DNA of 36,840 nucleotides from CAYHCE01 sp964355015 (GTDB taxonomy: Bacteria; Cyanobacteriota; Cyanobacteriia; PCC-6307; Cyanobiaceae). The stretch is from assembly GCA_964355015.1 (NCBI GenBank), contig CAYHCE010000032.1, forward strand, positions 1 through 36,840, in the 5' to 3' direction. Each line of letters opens with the position of its first letter. Within the stretch, counting starts at the first letter, position 1. The notes below the pieces were generated by a model that saw only the letters and a program-made list of their open reading frames with translations, did no database searches and was not told the origin of the DNA. Both the position numbers and the translations under genes were made by a program. Positions 7,655 to 16,245 of this stretch are shown here, piece after piece.

Positions 7655-8956
7655 ATGCCGCAACGAGTGAATATTCGACCCCTTTCGTTCGCTCTTGCCC
7701 TGGCCCCATTGGCATGGCTTGCGGGCTGCGGAAGTGCTCTGCCACCTTGCGTCAGTGCCGAAACCGTGGCCAAGGGCGGTCTGTCCGCCAAAGGTCTGCC
7801 GGTCACCCCTGATTCGCGTGAGTTGCTCATCGGCATCGATGGCAGCGGCTCCATGCTTGGCCATGCTCGTGCTGGTGACCCCAGCACCTGGATCAGCCTG
7901 CTCCAGGCGATCAATCTTTCGACGAGGACGCAGGGTCTCTCCGCAAACGTTTACCGCGTGGGCGGCGGCAAGACTCAAACCCTCGCTGGCGATTCCGTCA
8001 CGCAAGCCACCGACCCCTGCTTCTTCGAGGGTTGTGAGGCCTACCCTTCGGTTGCCTCCAGTCTGCAGACCCTCTGGGATGTTCCGACCCCGGGGGGCAC
8101 GACTCCCCTGCGGCTTCTGGTCAGCGACCTGGAAGTGAACCAGAACGACATCTCCAGCCTCATTGGCGGGATCCGCAAGGATCTGGCCAAGGGAGCTTCC
8201 GCAGGAGTCCTTGCCCTGAAGCTGCCATTTCAGGGGAAAGTCTTCAATGCTCAGGGAAAGTCATTTTACAATGGCAGACTCAATCGGCCTGTTTACCTTC
8301 TGGCAACGGGTAAGGCTGATCAGGTGAGAGCCTTGCTGGAGGAGATCCGCAAGAACATGGCTCTCAAGGGCGTCAGTACCCAGCAGCTCTCCATCATTGA
8401 GGCCCAGACGACGGCGAAACCGCTGGTGATCCGCTCTGCAACGCCGATACCCGCCAATCAGGGATCTTCCGGCGTACCGTTGCGCATCGGGGGCAGCAAC
8501 TACACCCCCTCCAACAACAACGACTACCGATTTGTGCGCCTGAATGGCGACGCCACAGGCATCGCCATAGCCACCATCAAGCCCTGGAGCGGGGGCAGCA
8601 GCAGGCCTGATCTCGGCCTGGTGCGGCTGGAACGGATCCCGCTGGTCCCGAATGAAACCACCAGCCCGGGAGGCATCCGCCTCAAGGGCATGAGCGTGGC
8701 AGGCTCGCAGCTGCGCCTGGAACTCGACATCCCGCCCTCAACCCCGGCTGGGGCGATCCGGGCCACGATCCCGCGCGGCAGCCTGCCCGAGCAATGGTGG
8801 ATCGACTGGGATCGTGGCGACCCCGGGGCCGCCAACGCCAAAGAGAAGACTGATGGTCTGCTGTTGCTCCTGACCACCCTCGGCCAGCAGGTCCAGGCCA
8901 GGTCCCCCACCCAAGCACCAGCCGCGGCACTCTGCGTCGCCTTCCAGCACACCTGA
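7655..8956 (+). CDS. VWA-domain lipoprotein, first gene of the cluster
   Basis: The 433-residue product starts with a hydrophobic signal ending WLAGC, a lipobox with Cys25, so it should be lipid-anchored outside the cytoplasmic membrane. A von Willebrand A domain follows: ELLIGIDGSGSM (residues 56-67) supplies the DxSxS MIDAS metal site, with PGGTTPL and LLVSDLEV as likely third and fourth motif positions. The rest (about 250-433) is a beta-rich region with no family I recognise. VWA domains bind partner proteins through a divalent metal. The gene is 13 bases from the membrane-protein gene, so it probably opens an operon. Start ATG 7655 fits the signal peptide. Confidence 0.85.
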   Translation: MPQRVNIRPLSFALALAPLAWLAGCGSALPPCVSAETVAKGGLSAKGLPVTPDSRELLIGIDGSGSMLGHARAGDPSTWISLLQAINLSTRTQGLSANVYRVGGGKTQTLAGDSVTQATDPCFFEGCEAYPSVASSLQTLWDVPTPGGTTPLRLLVSDLEVNQNDISSLIGGIRKDLAKGASAGVLALKLPFQGKVFNAQGKSFYNGRLNRPVYLLATGKADQVRALLEEIRKNMALKGVSTQQLSIIEAQTTAKPLVIRSATPIPANQGSSGVPLRIGGSNYTPSNNNDYRFVRLNGDATGIAIATIKPWSGGSSRPDLGLVRLERIPLVPNETTSPGGIRLKGMSVAGSQLRLELDIPPSTPAGAIRATIPRGSLPEQWWIDWDRGDPGAANAKEKTDGLLLLLTTLGQQVQARSPTQAPAAALCVAFQHT

Positions 8957-8969
8957 ATCCGCCCTTTCG

Positions 8970-9506
8970 ATGCGATCCACTCAGTTCATCTGGCTCGGAG
9001 CCACCTTCCTGGTGGGGAGCCTCTGGGTCTTCCTGGCCCAGAACTGGATCTTCCTCAACCTCTTTCCCGGTCTGCTAGTGGGGGACGGCCTGGATCTGCA
9101 GGACTACCTCCAGACGGGGAGCAGTCCGTCGTTCACCATGCTCTGGTTCAGTTGCATCAGTGCTCTGTTGATCTGGCTGTCCACTACCTTCAACGCACGG
9201 CCACGCAATGCCGCCGAGGTGCGTCGGATGCAGCCGTTGTGGTGGATCGCCTTCGCGAGCCTGGTGGTTCTGGGCTGGTTCTATCACCTGTTCTTCACCG
9301 TGTTCATCTGGCAGATCCGCGGTGATTCCCCACTGGAAGGCAGCGGCGTGAACTACTACCCCTTACCGCCCGGGGGCTGGTTGCTGCTGATGGTCTTCGT
9401 CGTGCTCGACGTTCTGCTTCTGTTCTGGCTGCCCACCCTGCTGGCCTCGCCAAGGAGCTACAGGTTCGTGGTGCCGGGCGCCGTCAAGCTTCTGGGAGGT
9501 CGTTGA
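8970..9506 (+). CDS. Four-helix membrane protein of the cluster
   Basis: This 178-residue protein has four hydrophobic segments at about residues 7-27, 54-72, 90-113 and 136-157. The loop between the second and third is basic (RPRNAAEVRR), so it is probably cytoplasmic, and the loop at 114-135 is polar and likely external. No known domain is recognised. It sits between the VWA lipoprotein and the FtsZ-like gene, with a one-base gap before the latter, so it may link the surface lipoprotein to the cytoplasmic GTPase; that is inference. Confidence 0.8.
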   Translation: MRSTQFIWLGATFLVGSLWVFLAQNWIFLNLFPGLLVGDGLDLQDYLQTGSSPSFTMLWFSCISALLIWLSTTFNARPRNAAEVRRMQPLWWIAFASLVVLGWFYHLFFTVFIWQIRGDSPLEGSGVNYYPLPPGGWLLLMVFVVLDVLLLFWLPTLLASPRSYRFVVPGAVKLLGGR

Positions 9507-9507
9507 G

Positions 9508-11013
9508 ATGAGCCTGTTCGCCATCGGCGTCGGCGGTAGCGGGGCCAAGTGCCTCGAGGCCCTCACCCATCTCCATGCCTGCGGCCTCCTGCAGACCGAC
9601 AACGGCAACGCCGTCCGCCTCGGCACCTTTCTGGTGGAGCCCGACCAGCAGAGCACCCTCCTGGCCCGAGCCCAGACGGCCATCGATCGCTACCGCAAGA
9701 TGCGCTCACTGCTGGGCAGCAAGGCCGTGCGTTTCGCACGAGCAGAACTCCGCAACTACGGCACCTGGAGTCCTCTGAGCAGCTCGACCGGGGCCATCAG
9801 CCTCGATCAGGTGTTCCCCAAAGCCGTGCTCCGCACGCAGGCCAGTGGTCTGGCGGCCCTGTTCGACTGCCTCTTCCCACCGGAGGAGCAGAGCGCCGAC
9901 CTGGACGTCGGCTTCAGGGGGCGTCCACCGATCGGCTCTGCGGTGATGAGCCGCGTGAATCTCGCCACGGAAGCCCAGACCGGACAGTGGCGACAGATGC
10001 TCAGCGACATCCAGTCCGCTGCTGGTGCTGGGGAGACACCAGTGATCCATCTGTTCGGCAGCGTCTTTGGAGGGACTGGAGCCTCCGGTGTTCCGACACT
10101 CGGCCAGATGCTCAAGACCTGGCTGGGGGAGCAGGGTCTCCAAAGCGTCCGCGTGAACGCCTCGCTGCTCCTGCCCTACTTCGACTTCGAGGGCCAGGGG
10201 CAGAAAGACACCGGTGTTCACGCCGAGGCGCGCAACTTCCAGCTCAACACCGATGCCGCCCTGCAGTACCTGCGCAGCAGTGGCACCACCTGCTTCGATC
10301 ACGTTTACCTGATCGGCAGCGACATCAAGGCCCGCTACGGATTCAGCATCGGAGGGCGCTCCCAGAGCAATGCCGCCCATGTGGTGGAGTTGCTGGCGGG
10401 TCTGGGGATGCGGCACGGCCTTCAACCGGCGGTGGAGAGCGGCTATGCCTACGTCCTTAGTCGCTCTGCCCAGAGCCGGATCCACTGGAACGACGTCCCC
10501 GACAGCGAGGCTGTGGGGGAGGCGATGGCTCGCGGCGCCCGTTTTGCAGTGGCCTGGCTGAACAACTTCACCCTCGAACTCGATGCGGCACAGAAGATTT
10601 CCATGCCCCGCTTCCTCAGCGGCGCCCCCTGGGCCCGCCAGTTCTTCCAGCCCACTGGCAAAGCCAGTGGCAGCCAGGGAGGCCGTCCGAGCATCCGCAG
10701 CACAGAGGAACTGAGCATCAAGGCCGCGATCGACGCCTACACCGAGACCCTGCTGCAGTGGCTCAACCAGTTCAGCAGCAACACCGGCACTGGTTTCTCG
10801 CAGGAACTCTTCAATCCAGATCTGCTGCAGCGCAACTCCAACTACGAGAACGCCCTCGGCAGTGTCGTCCGCGGCTCAGCACGTCCAACGAGGGATGAGC
10901 GGCAAGACACGATTGAAGACATCAAGGTCCGCATGGACCAGCTCACACCTGAGGAAATTCCCCACAACGGTGTGGCAGGCCTGGCCGACACTCTCTGGTC
11001 CCTCAGTCTCTGA
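9508..11013 (+). CDS. FtsZ/tubulin-like GTPase
   Basis: This 501-residue cytoplasmic protein opens with a glycine-rich nucleotide loop, GVGGSGAK at residues 7-14, and has the tubulin signature loop as GSVFGGTGASG near residues 183-193. A possible T7-type catalytic loop is NTDAALQYL around residue 247. The distance between the two glycine loops is longer than in FtsZ because of an insert at about 90-170. It is closest in layout to the divergent bacterial tubulin-like families, not to FtsZ or plasmid TubZ. A strong ribosome site (GGGAGGT, 7 bases before the ATG) suggests good expression. It is expected to bind GTP and may polymerise. A family of this sort was predicted to act with VWA and OmpA proteins in membrane remodelling (recalled, not checked). 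Confidence 0.8.
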   Translation: MSLFAIGVGGSGAKCLEALTHLHACGLLQTDNGNAVRLGTFLVEPDQQSTLLARAQTAIDRYRKMRSLLGSKAVRFARAELRNYGTWSPLSSSTGAISLDQVFPKAVLRTQASGLAALFDCLFPPEEQSADLDVGFRGRPPIGSAVMSRVNLATEAQTGQWRQMLSDIQSAAGAGETPVIHLFGSVFGGTGASGVPTLGQMLKTWLGEQGLQSVRVNASLLLPYFDFEGQGQKDTGVHAEARNFQLNTDAALQYLRSSGTTCFDHVYLIGSDIKARYGFSIGGRSQSNAAHVVELLAGLGMRHGLQPAVESGYAYVLSRSAQSRIHWNDVPDSEAVGEAMARGARFAVAWLNNFTLELDAAQKISMPRFLSGAPWARQFFQPTGKASGSQGGRPSIRSTEELSIKAAIDAYTETLLQWLNQFSSNTGTGFSQELFNPDLLQRNSNYENALGSVVRGSARPTRDERQDTIEDIKVRMDQLTPEEIPHNGVAGLADTLWSLSL

Positions 11014-11042
11014 TTCCTCCGAACTCCAAGGCCCCTGCACCC

Positions 11043-14000
11043 ATGGCACCAGACGACACCACCCAGAACATCCTTCAGTACCCCTGGTTCCCCAGGACCG
11101 ATCCGCCCCTGGCGGGGGGCTCACGCTCGGGTGAGTGGCTGAGCCGCGACCAGCAGACCCTGGGCACGATTGCCAACAGCCTCGTGTATGAGGTGGCGAG
11201 CAGCCGGGTGAATTCCCTGCCCTCTCCCTGGTCCCGTGCCCTGCAGTTCGAGCAGGCGGTGATCAACCCCCGCTATCCCACCCGCGAAGCCTTGCTCAAG
11301 GAGCTCTTCGGCTGCTTTGCCACAGTGGGCCTGTGGGAGATGTTCGGCCTCAAACTGGAGGCGGAACGGGTGGCCCTCGCTGATCACGCCGACAAGCAGG
11401 ATGAGGCTGTCGGTCCCTTCGCCCGCAGTCTCTTCGGCTCGAAGCCCAGCGGCGAGAAGGCTCTCTACACCCTTGCCGATGGCGGCAACCCCTGGGAGAT
11501 CCTTCACGTCCTGAAGGTCGACGGTGTGGTCATCGGCTTCACCTCACCGGCCACCATGCTGTGCCCAACCGTCCATTTACCCGCCTCGATTCCGGGCATG
11601 AAGTGGACGGCTGGCGGCTGCTTCGGGGACCCGACCAGCTTCCTTGGTCCCCAGCAACGTCAGTCCCTGGCCGATTGGCTCAGCCACGTGCGCCAGGGCA
11701 TCCTCACCGCCCCTGATCTCAACAGTCAGACGATGGCCGGACAGATGGCCGAGGTCCTCAACGACTTCATGGACGCCCTGACGGGCGGGCGGATCGGCAA
11801 CCCCATCCTCTCGGACAGCCCCATCGCCAGCCTGCCACCAAGGCCCCGAGCGGTTTCACTGCTGGCAAGGGCCGCCAAGGGCGGCTCCAGTCCGAGCAAG
11901 GCGACGCTGGAACTGGGGGATCGCAGAGAGCGACCGATGCCGCAGTCTCCGGACCGTCCGGTGATTCTGGTGGATCGGGAGATGCCCAATCGACTGGGAC
12001 TCCCTGCCAACGAGATCACGCTCTACAAGGCGGCGACGCTGGAATCAGTGGGCTTCGAGAAGAGCCACCTTGAGCGGCTTTACGGCGGTGAGATCGAGGT
12101 CCTGACCCCCGATGACATCTTCCTGCCGGAGCTCTTCCTGCTGCCGGGGCCATCGGCGCTGGTCAATTCCTGGTTGAGCAACCGCCTGGAGGGGCAGCCG
12201 CTGGTCAATGGCAGTCCCGTCACGCCCCTGCTGCCGCTTCAGGAGCGGATGCGTGAACTGTTCAGCAGCGCGGAACTCTCACACAGCTGCTCCCTGCGGC
12301 TGGTTCAGAATGGCGGCGGCATGGAGATCGAAGTCACCCTGATGTTGCCTCTGATGGGGCAACGTGAGCCCTACCCGATCATGCGTTCCTTCCCGATCAA
12401 GGAGCAGAACCTGATTGATGAAGACCTTCCGGTGATCACACTCTGGCCCAACATCACCGATGTGAGCTGGAAGCTGTTCTACATCTTCTGCGAGGACAGC
12501 AGCACGGGCCTCACCGTGGACGGCTTCAGCGACTATGAGCTCAACAAGGGGCGTGAAGGGCAGGAGAACGTCAAGTACTTCACCTCCCAGCGCTTCCCCG
12601 ACCTGATCAAGTTGATCGAGCGGGGGCAGTTGCGGGGGATCATTCCCGTCAATCCGCCTCCCCCGACCTCCAACACAGCAGCGGCCTGGCGGGTGGGGAT
12701 CGACTTCGGCACCTCCTTCACCAATTTCTTCATCAACGACGGCTCCGGGCCGGCCCGCAAACCTCTGGAGACCAGGGTCATCCCCCTGACGCTGGCCCAG
12801 AGGGAGAACCAGCTCAACCTGCTGTACAAGTTCTTCATTCCGGAGGCGCTGCTTCCCAAAGGCTCGAATCCACCGACATCCACGGCCCTGAACACCTATG
12901 GGTGGCAGGAGATCAAAGGAAAGGTGCCTGAGCTCTACCACCAGGCGCGGGTCCAGTGGCCCAGCACCAATGCACTGGCCCTGCGTGGTGCCGGCATTCG
13001 CACGGGTTTCAAGTGGCGGCAGCCGCAGTACCAGAAGCCCTTCCTCAAGGAGCTGGCCCTGCTGATCAGCAGCAACGCCGCCGCGGCCGGTGCGGTGGAG
13101 GTGAACTGGTCGGTCTCTTACCCGAGTGCCTTTTCTCCGAATGAAGCGCGCAACTACGGGCGCCTGTGGGGAGAGCTTTGCCGTGAACTCTCCGCCCTTA
13201 CAGGCCTGAAGCAGCAGCTGATGAAGGATGGCGGAGAAGGAGGACTACAGACCGAGGCCATAGCCTTTGCCAGCTATTTCGGGAACTATCAGGCACGGCA
13301 GATGGTTCATACTGCCTGCCTTGATGTCGGCGGCGGCACCACCGACATCAGCATCTGGCAGGACAATTCCCTACTGCATCAGGTCTCAGTCCCCTTTGCC
13401 GGGCGCAACATCTGCACCAGCATTCTTCAGGCCAAGCCGTCGTTCATCCGTTTCCTGTTCGCGCCGGGGATCACAGGAGACATCGCTGACGACGATGCCA
13501 AGCTGCGACAGGATCCAAACTTCAACAGTTGGCTGGATAACTGCCTGCGATACGAATCCGATGAGCTGTTGCGCGATCGGATGCCGATCCATCGAGCCGA
13601 GCAGGACCGGAAGCTGATCGAGTTCGTGAGCCTCATGGCGGTGAGTTTCGGTGGGCTCTACCACTACCTCGGCCTGATTCTCAAAGCCCTGGCCCGGGAG
13701 GGTCGCCTTCGCAAGCAGGGCCCAGTTCCTGTCTACTTGGGAGGCAACGGTGCTCGGTTCCTCAACTGGCTGGATGAGAGCGGCGCCTTCTCCAAAGGCT
13801 GCGATGCCGATCAGCTCATGGAAGTGCTCCAGCGCAAGAGCTTCGGCTGCTTGGAGGACAGCCCCGGCGGAGCTGCCAGCACGACCCTCTCCAATGCCTT
13901 CAAGGACGAGACGGCTTGCGGCTTGATCAGCCAGGGCGTCAACCTGCAGGGTGACTTCGATCCACGCGATGAACTGATGTTTTCCGGCGAAGAGCTCGTG

Positions 14001-14336
14001 ATCAACGGCAAGGTCTTCGGTGCCTTGGAGCGTGTGGACATCCCTGAGGACATCAACACCGTTGAGAGCTACGAACTTGTCAGCCTCACCGAGTTGCGCC
14101 AGTTCGTGAACAACTACGACGAAGCCCTGAACTCCGCCCGGATCAACAGCCTCCTGCCCATCCGCAAACTCATCTCCCTCGATTCCCTCTGGGATGAGGT
14201 GGAGACGCAGGTGCGGGCACTCTGCCTCGAGCGTGTCAACAAGGAGATCAGCGACCTCGAGCCGGAACCGGGGTTTGTGATCGGCCTTCGCGCCTTGAGC
14301 CACACCCTTGCCCGCCAGTGGGCGGAGCGTTTCTGA
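11043..14336 (+). CDS. Large protein with C-terminal actin/Hsp70-fold ATPase domain
   Basis: The 1097-residue product has no signal peptide or membrane helix. Residues 1-540 match no domain I recognise; they include a tryptophan-rich start and a stretch beginning PVILVDREMPNRLG. From about residue 549 an ASKHA ATPase domain appears: WRVGIDFGTSFTNFF is the phosphate-1 loop, CLDVGGGTTDISIW near 758 is phosphate-2, and VYLGGNGARFLNWL near 895 resembles the adenosine motif. Hsp70, MreB and ParM share this fold. The long insert between the loops and the missing substrate-binding domain argue against a DnaK chaperone. It follows the FtsZ-like gene by 29 bases, so a tubulin-fold and an actin-fold protein are probably co-expressed. 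Confidence 0.82.
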   Translation: MAPDDTTQNILQYPWFPRTDPPLAGGSRSGEWLSRDQQTLGTIANSLVYEVASSRVNSLPSPWSRALQFEQAVINPRYPTREALLKELFGCFATVGLWEMFGLKLEAERVALADHADKQDEAVGPFARSLFGSKPSGEKALYTLADGGNPWEILHVLKVDGVVIGFTSPATMLCPTVHLPASIPGMKWTAGGCFGDPTSFLGPQQRQSLADWLSHVRQGILTAPDLNSQTMAGQMAEVLNDFMDALTGGRIGNPILSDSPIASLPPRPRAVSLLARAAKGGSSPSKATLELGDRRERPMPQSPDRPVILVDREMPNRLGLPANEITLYKAATLESVGFEKSHLERLYGGEIEVLTPDDIFLPELFLLPGPSALVNSWLSNRLEGQPLVNGSPVTPLLPLQERMRELFSSAELSHSCSLRLVQNGGGMEIEVTLMLPLMGQREPYPIMRSFPIKEQNLIDEDLPVITLWPNITDVSWKLFYIFCEDSSTGLTVDGFSDYELNKGREGQENVKYFTSQRFPDLIKLIERGQLRGIIPVNPPPPTSNTAAAWRVGIDFGTSFTNFFINDGSGPARKPLETRVIPLTLAQRENQLNLLYKFFIPEALLPKGSNPPTSTALNTYGWQEIKGKVPELYHQARVQWPSTNALALRGAGIRTGFKWRQPQYQKPFLKELALLISSNAAAAGAVEVNWSVSYPSAFSPNEARNYGRLWGELCRELSALTGLKQQLMKDGGEGGLQTEAIAFASYFGNYQARQMVHTACLDVGGGTTDISIWQDNSLLHQVSVPFAGRNICTSILQAKPSFIRFLFAPGITGDIADDDAKLRQDPNFNSWLDNCLRYESDELLRDRMPIHRAEQDRKLIEFVSLMAVSFGGLYHYLGLILKALAREGRLRKQGPVPVYLGGNGARFLNWLDESGAFSKGCDADQLMEVLQRKSFGCLEDSPGGAASTTLSNAFKDETACGLISQGVNLQGDFDPRDELMFSGEELVINGKVFGALERVDIPEDINTVESYELVSLTELRQFVNNYDEALNSARINSLLPIRKLISLDSLWDEVETQVRALCLERVNKEISDLEPEPGFVIGLRALSHTLARQWAERF

Positions 14337-14367
14337 TTCTTTCCCTCCCGGCATCTGCTTTCGCGTC

Positions 14368-15357
14368 ATGCAGCTCCTGAAGCTCCGAGTCCACCCCTGG
14401 CAACAGCAGATTCTCCTTGCTGGGGCCACTGCCTTTTCCCTTGCTGTGGCCATGCCGTCCATGGCGCAAAGTGAGGGTCAAGGAGCTATTCGTCTGCCTG
14501 TTGATCGTTCTCAGCAGACCTATCCTTCGGCTGATTACTGGGGCATCGGCTGGAAAATCGTTGCTGGGCTTGGCCTGTTGTCGGGGATGAGTTCATTGGC
14601 GATTGATTATTTTTTTGTTTGGCCCAAGAACGTGGACACACGGAAGCGCTTAAGAGGCCTCGAGGCTGAGCGACCGGTCATGGAGAAGTTGCACCAAGAC
14701 TTGAATGATCTCAAAGATAAGTCAACAGGGCATGAAACAAAGGCAGATCAAGAGTTCTCGAAGATCGTTTCGCAACTCACCTCACAAGGCGAGGCCACAC
14801 GGAGTGAATTGTCAAGCCAACAGGCTGCCATCGCGAATCTGATCAATGAATTGCAACTTCTAAAGCAGCAGTTTCCGGTCCCAGGCTCTCGCTATCCCGC
14901 CACAATGCATTTCGACTCCGATGCATTATCACTCAAACCCATTCCAGCACCTCCACCAGCCGTTTCCCATGCCGATGAGGTCACTGCCGAGTACAGCTCA
15001 GCTGTGCAGCGTAACGACAGGAACAAGATCCGGCAGATGACCCAGGCAGAACTCAACATCACTCAGGACTCCGAGGATGCCTTGACACGTGGCACATCAA
15101 TCTGCCAAACCCAGTTGCAGAGTGTCTCCGGGGGTGGAAGCTATCTACTGATTCCCCGTGGTGGCAGGAACTGGCTCTGTCCAACCACTCAGACCCTCGC
15201 AGGTTTCACGAAAAACAAACCCCAGAAAGGGATTTTTGAGTATGAGGAGTGCACATCAGTGACCACGGCTGAGCTGAAGCAGCCAGCCGAAGTTCAACAG
15301 ATTCATGAAGAGATCTGGGAGGTCATCAATAAGGGCATCGTGGTGGTGCCCATCTGA
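14368..15357 (+). CDS. Membrane-anchored coiled-coil protein with C-terminal beta domain
   Basis: The ATG at 14368 gives a 329-residue product with an apparent signal (hydrophobic core 15-29, cleavage after PSMA) and a second hydrophobic helix at about 62-84. A coiled coil follows at roughly 90-175 (ERPVMEKLHQDLNDL, QQAAIANLINELQLLKQQ). The C-terminal 120 residues form a beta-rich unit containing GGGSYLLIPRGGRNWLCPT and ending EVINKGIVVVPI. A domain of similar pattern seems present in the proteins at 15359 and 18484. Codon composition is lower in GC than in neighbours. It begins 31 bases after the ATPase gene. No known family is recognised. Confidence 0.75.
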   Translation: MQLLKLRVHPWQQQILLAGATAFSLAVAMPSMAQSEGQGAIRLPVDRSQQTYPSADYWGIGWKIVAGLGLLSGMSSLAIDYFFVWPKNVDTRKRLRGLEAERPVMEKLHQDLNDLKDKSTGHETKADQEFSKIVSQLTSQGEATRSELSSQQAAIANLINELQLLKQQFPVPGSRYPATMHFDSDALSLKPIPAPPPAVSHADEVTAEYSSAVQRNDRNKIRQMTQAELNITQDSEDALTRGTSICQTQLQSVSGGGSYLLIPRGGRNWLCPTTQTLAGFTKNKPQKGIFEYEECTSVTTAELKQPAEVQQIHEEIWEVINKGIVVVPI

Positions 15358-15358
15358 A

Positions 15359-16072
15359 TCAGTCGTTTGATGCTTCCAGCCTGGCCAGGCGCTGTTCCAA
15401 CTCGGCCAGGCGATTGGAGGCACTGATCTTGAGGGGATCGGGGTTCACGCTCAGAAGCCCTTTCTCCTTGAGCTGCCATCGACGCCCATGCACCACCGCC
15501 TCAGCCTTGGCCGGTTGGATCAGGTGCAACAGGGCCGGCAGATGCCTCACACCTTCGATGTCGTAGAGCCGTTCGAGTGATTCCAGTTGAGTCCTGCGCT
15601 GCAGGGATCCCGGACGAGGCACCAGCAACCACCCCCCATCCAGTGCCTCCAGCGCCCAGGTGGTTCCCTGCGCGAACACCTCCAGCTCCACGTCATCGAT
15701 CTCACCGCTGAGGGTGCGACCACTGACGCTGCAGGGGCGGCTGAAGGGCTCCAGCAGAATCGGCGTGCTCACATAGACATCAATAATACCGTCGAGGGGC
15801 AGGTTGACGGCAGGCACGACACGATCACCCGTGTCGGGGCGGACAGGCAGTGCTGGTGCCATTGGTGGGCGACCTGATGCGAGCGCACCATCATTGAGAT
15901 CGACCAGTTGTTGCTCCAGCCATTCGATTCGCTCCTGAAGATCGGTCACATCAGCGGCTACGCTGTCGAAGCTGCGCGTGAGCCTTCTCTCAGTATCGAT
16001 GAAACTGTCACTGAGCTTCTTGACGCTGCTCAGCAGGAACTTGATGGATTCGACAATCCTGTTTTCCTCCAT
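15359..16072 (-). CDS. Inverted coiled-coil gene with the same type of C-terminal domain
   Basis: This minus-strand gene sits inside a plus-strand cluster. The frame is open to 16234, but ATG 16072 is preferred: AAGGA lies 8 bases upstream, and the coiled coil (IVESIKFLLSSVKKL through EWLEQQLVDL) starts at once. The 237-residue product is soluble. After a proline-rich linker comes a beta-rich domain (about 95-200) with LDGGWLLVPRPGSL, LIQPAKAEAV and RRWQLKEKGLL, then a short C-terminal helix, LAELEQRLARLEAS. The domain resembles those of the proteins at 14368 and 18484. The gene ends one base from the convergent neighbour's stop. Confidence 0.75.
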   Translation of the reverse strand: MEENRIVESIKFLLSSVKKLSDSFIDTERRLTRSFDSVAADVTDLQERIEWLEQQLVDLNDGALASGRPPMAPALPVRPDTGDRVVPAVNLPLDGIIDVYVSTPILLEPFSRPCSVSGRTLSGEIDDVELEVFAQGTTWALEALDGGWLLVPRPGSLQRRTQLESLERLYDIEGVRHLPALLHLIQPAKAEAVVHGRRWQLKEKGLLSVNPDPLKISASNRLAELEQRLARLEASND

Positions 16073-16109
16073 GGTCAGCGTCCTTGCCTGGGCCTGTCCT
16101 GTTTGATTT

Positions 16110-16115
16110 ATTCTA
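16110..16115 (-). promoter_or_regulatory. Candidate -10 box for the inverted coiled-coil gene
   Basis: TAGAAT on the minus strand (ATTCTA at 16110-16115) lies in the only AT-rich part of the 173-base divergent gap and about 38 bases before the ATG at 16072. No good -35 box is seen at the right distance. The gap must also contain the promoter for the MotA-like gene at 16246, which I could not locate. Confidence 0.3.
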
Positions 16116-16245
16116 ACAAGGGTCTGTAGTTCCGCCTCAGGCGCCACCGCTTCTTGCGGCCAATCACTCGCCGCCATCTTGCAGGTCCGACGACTAGCAT
16201 GGCGAAAGCCTATCACGACCAGATGTTGTCGCACCGTTTCGCCTC

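Noticed and set aside
9508..11013. FtsZ or plasmid TubZ
   Set aside because: It lacks the FtsZ C-terminal tail and neighbours, and there is no TubR-like partner or centromere-like repeat array.
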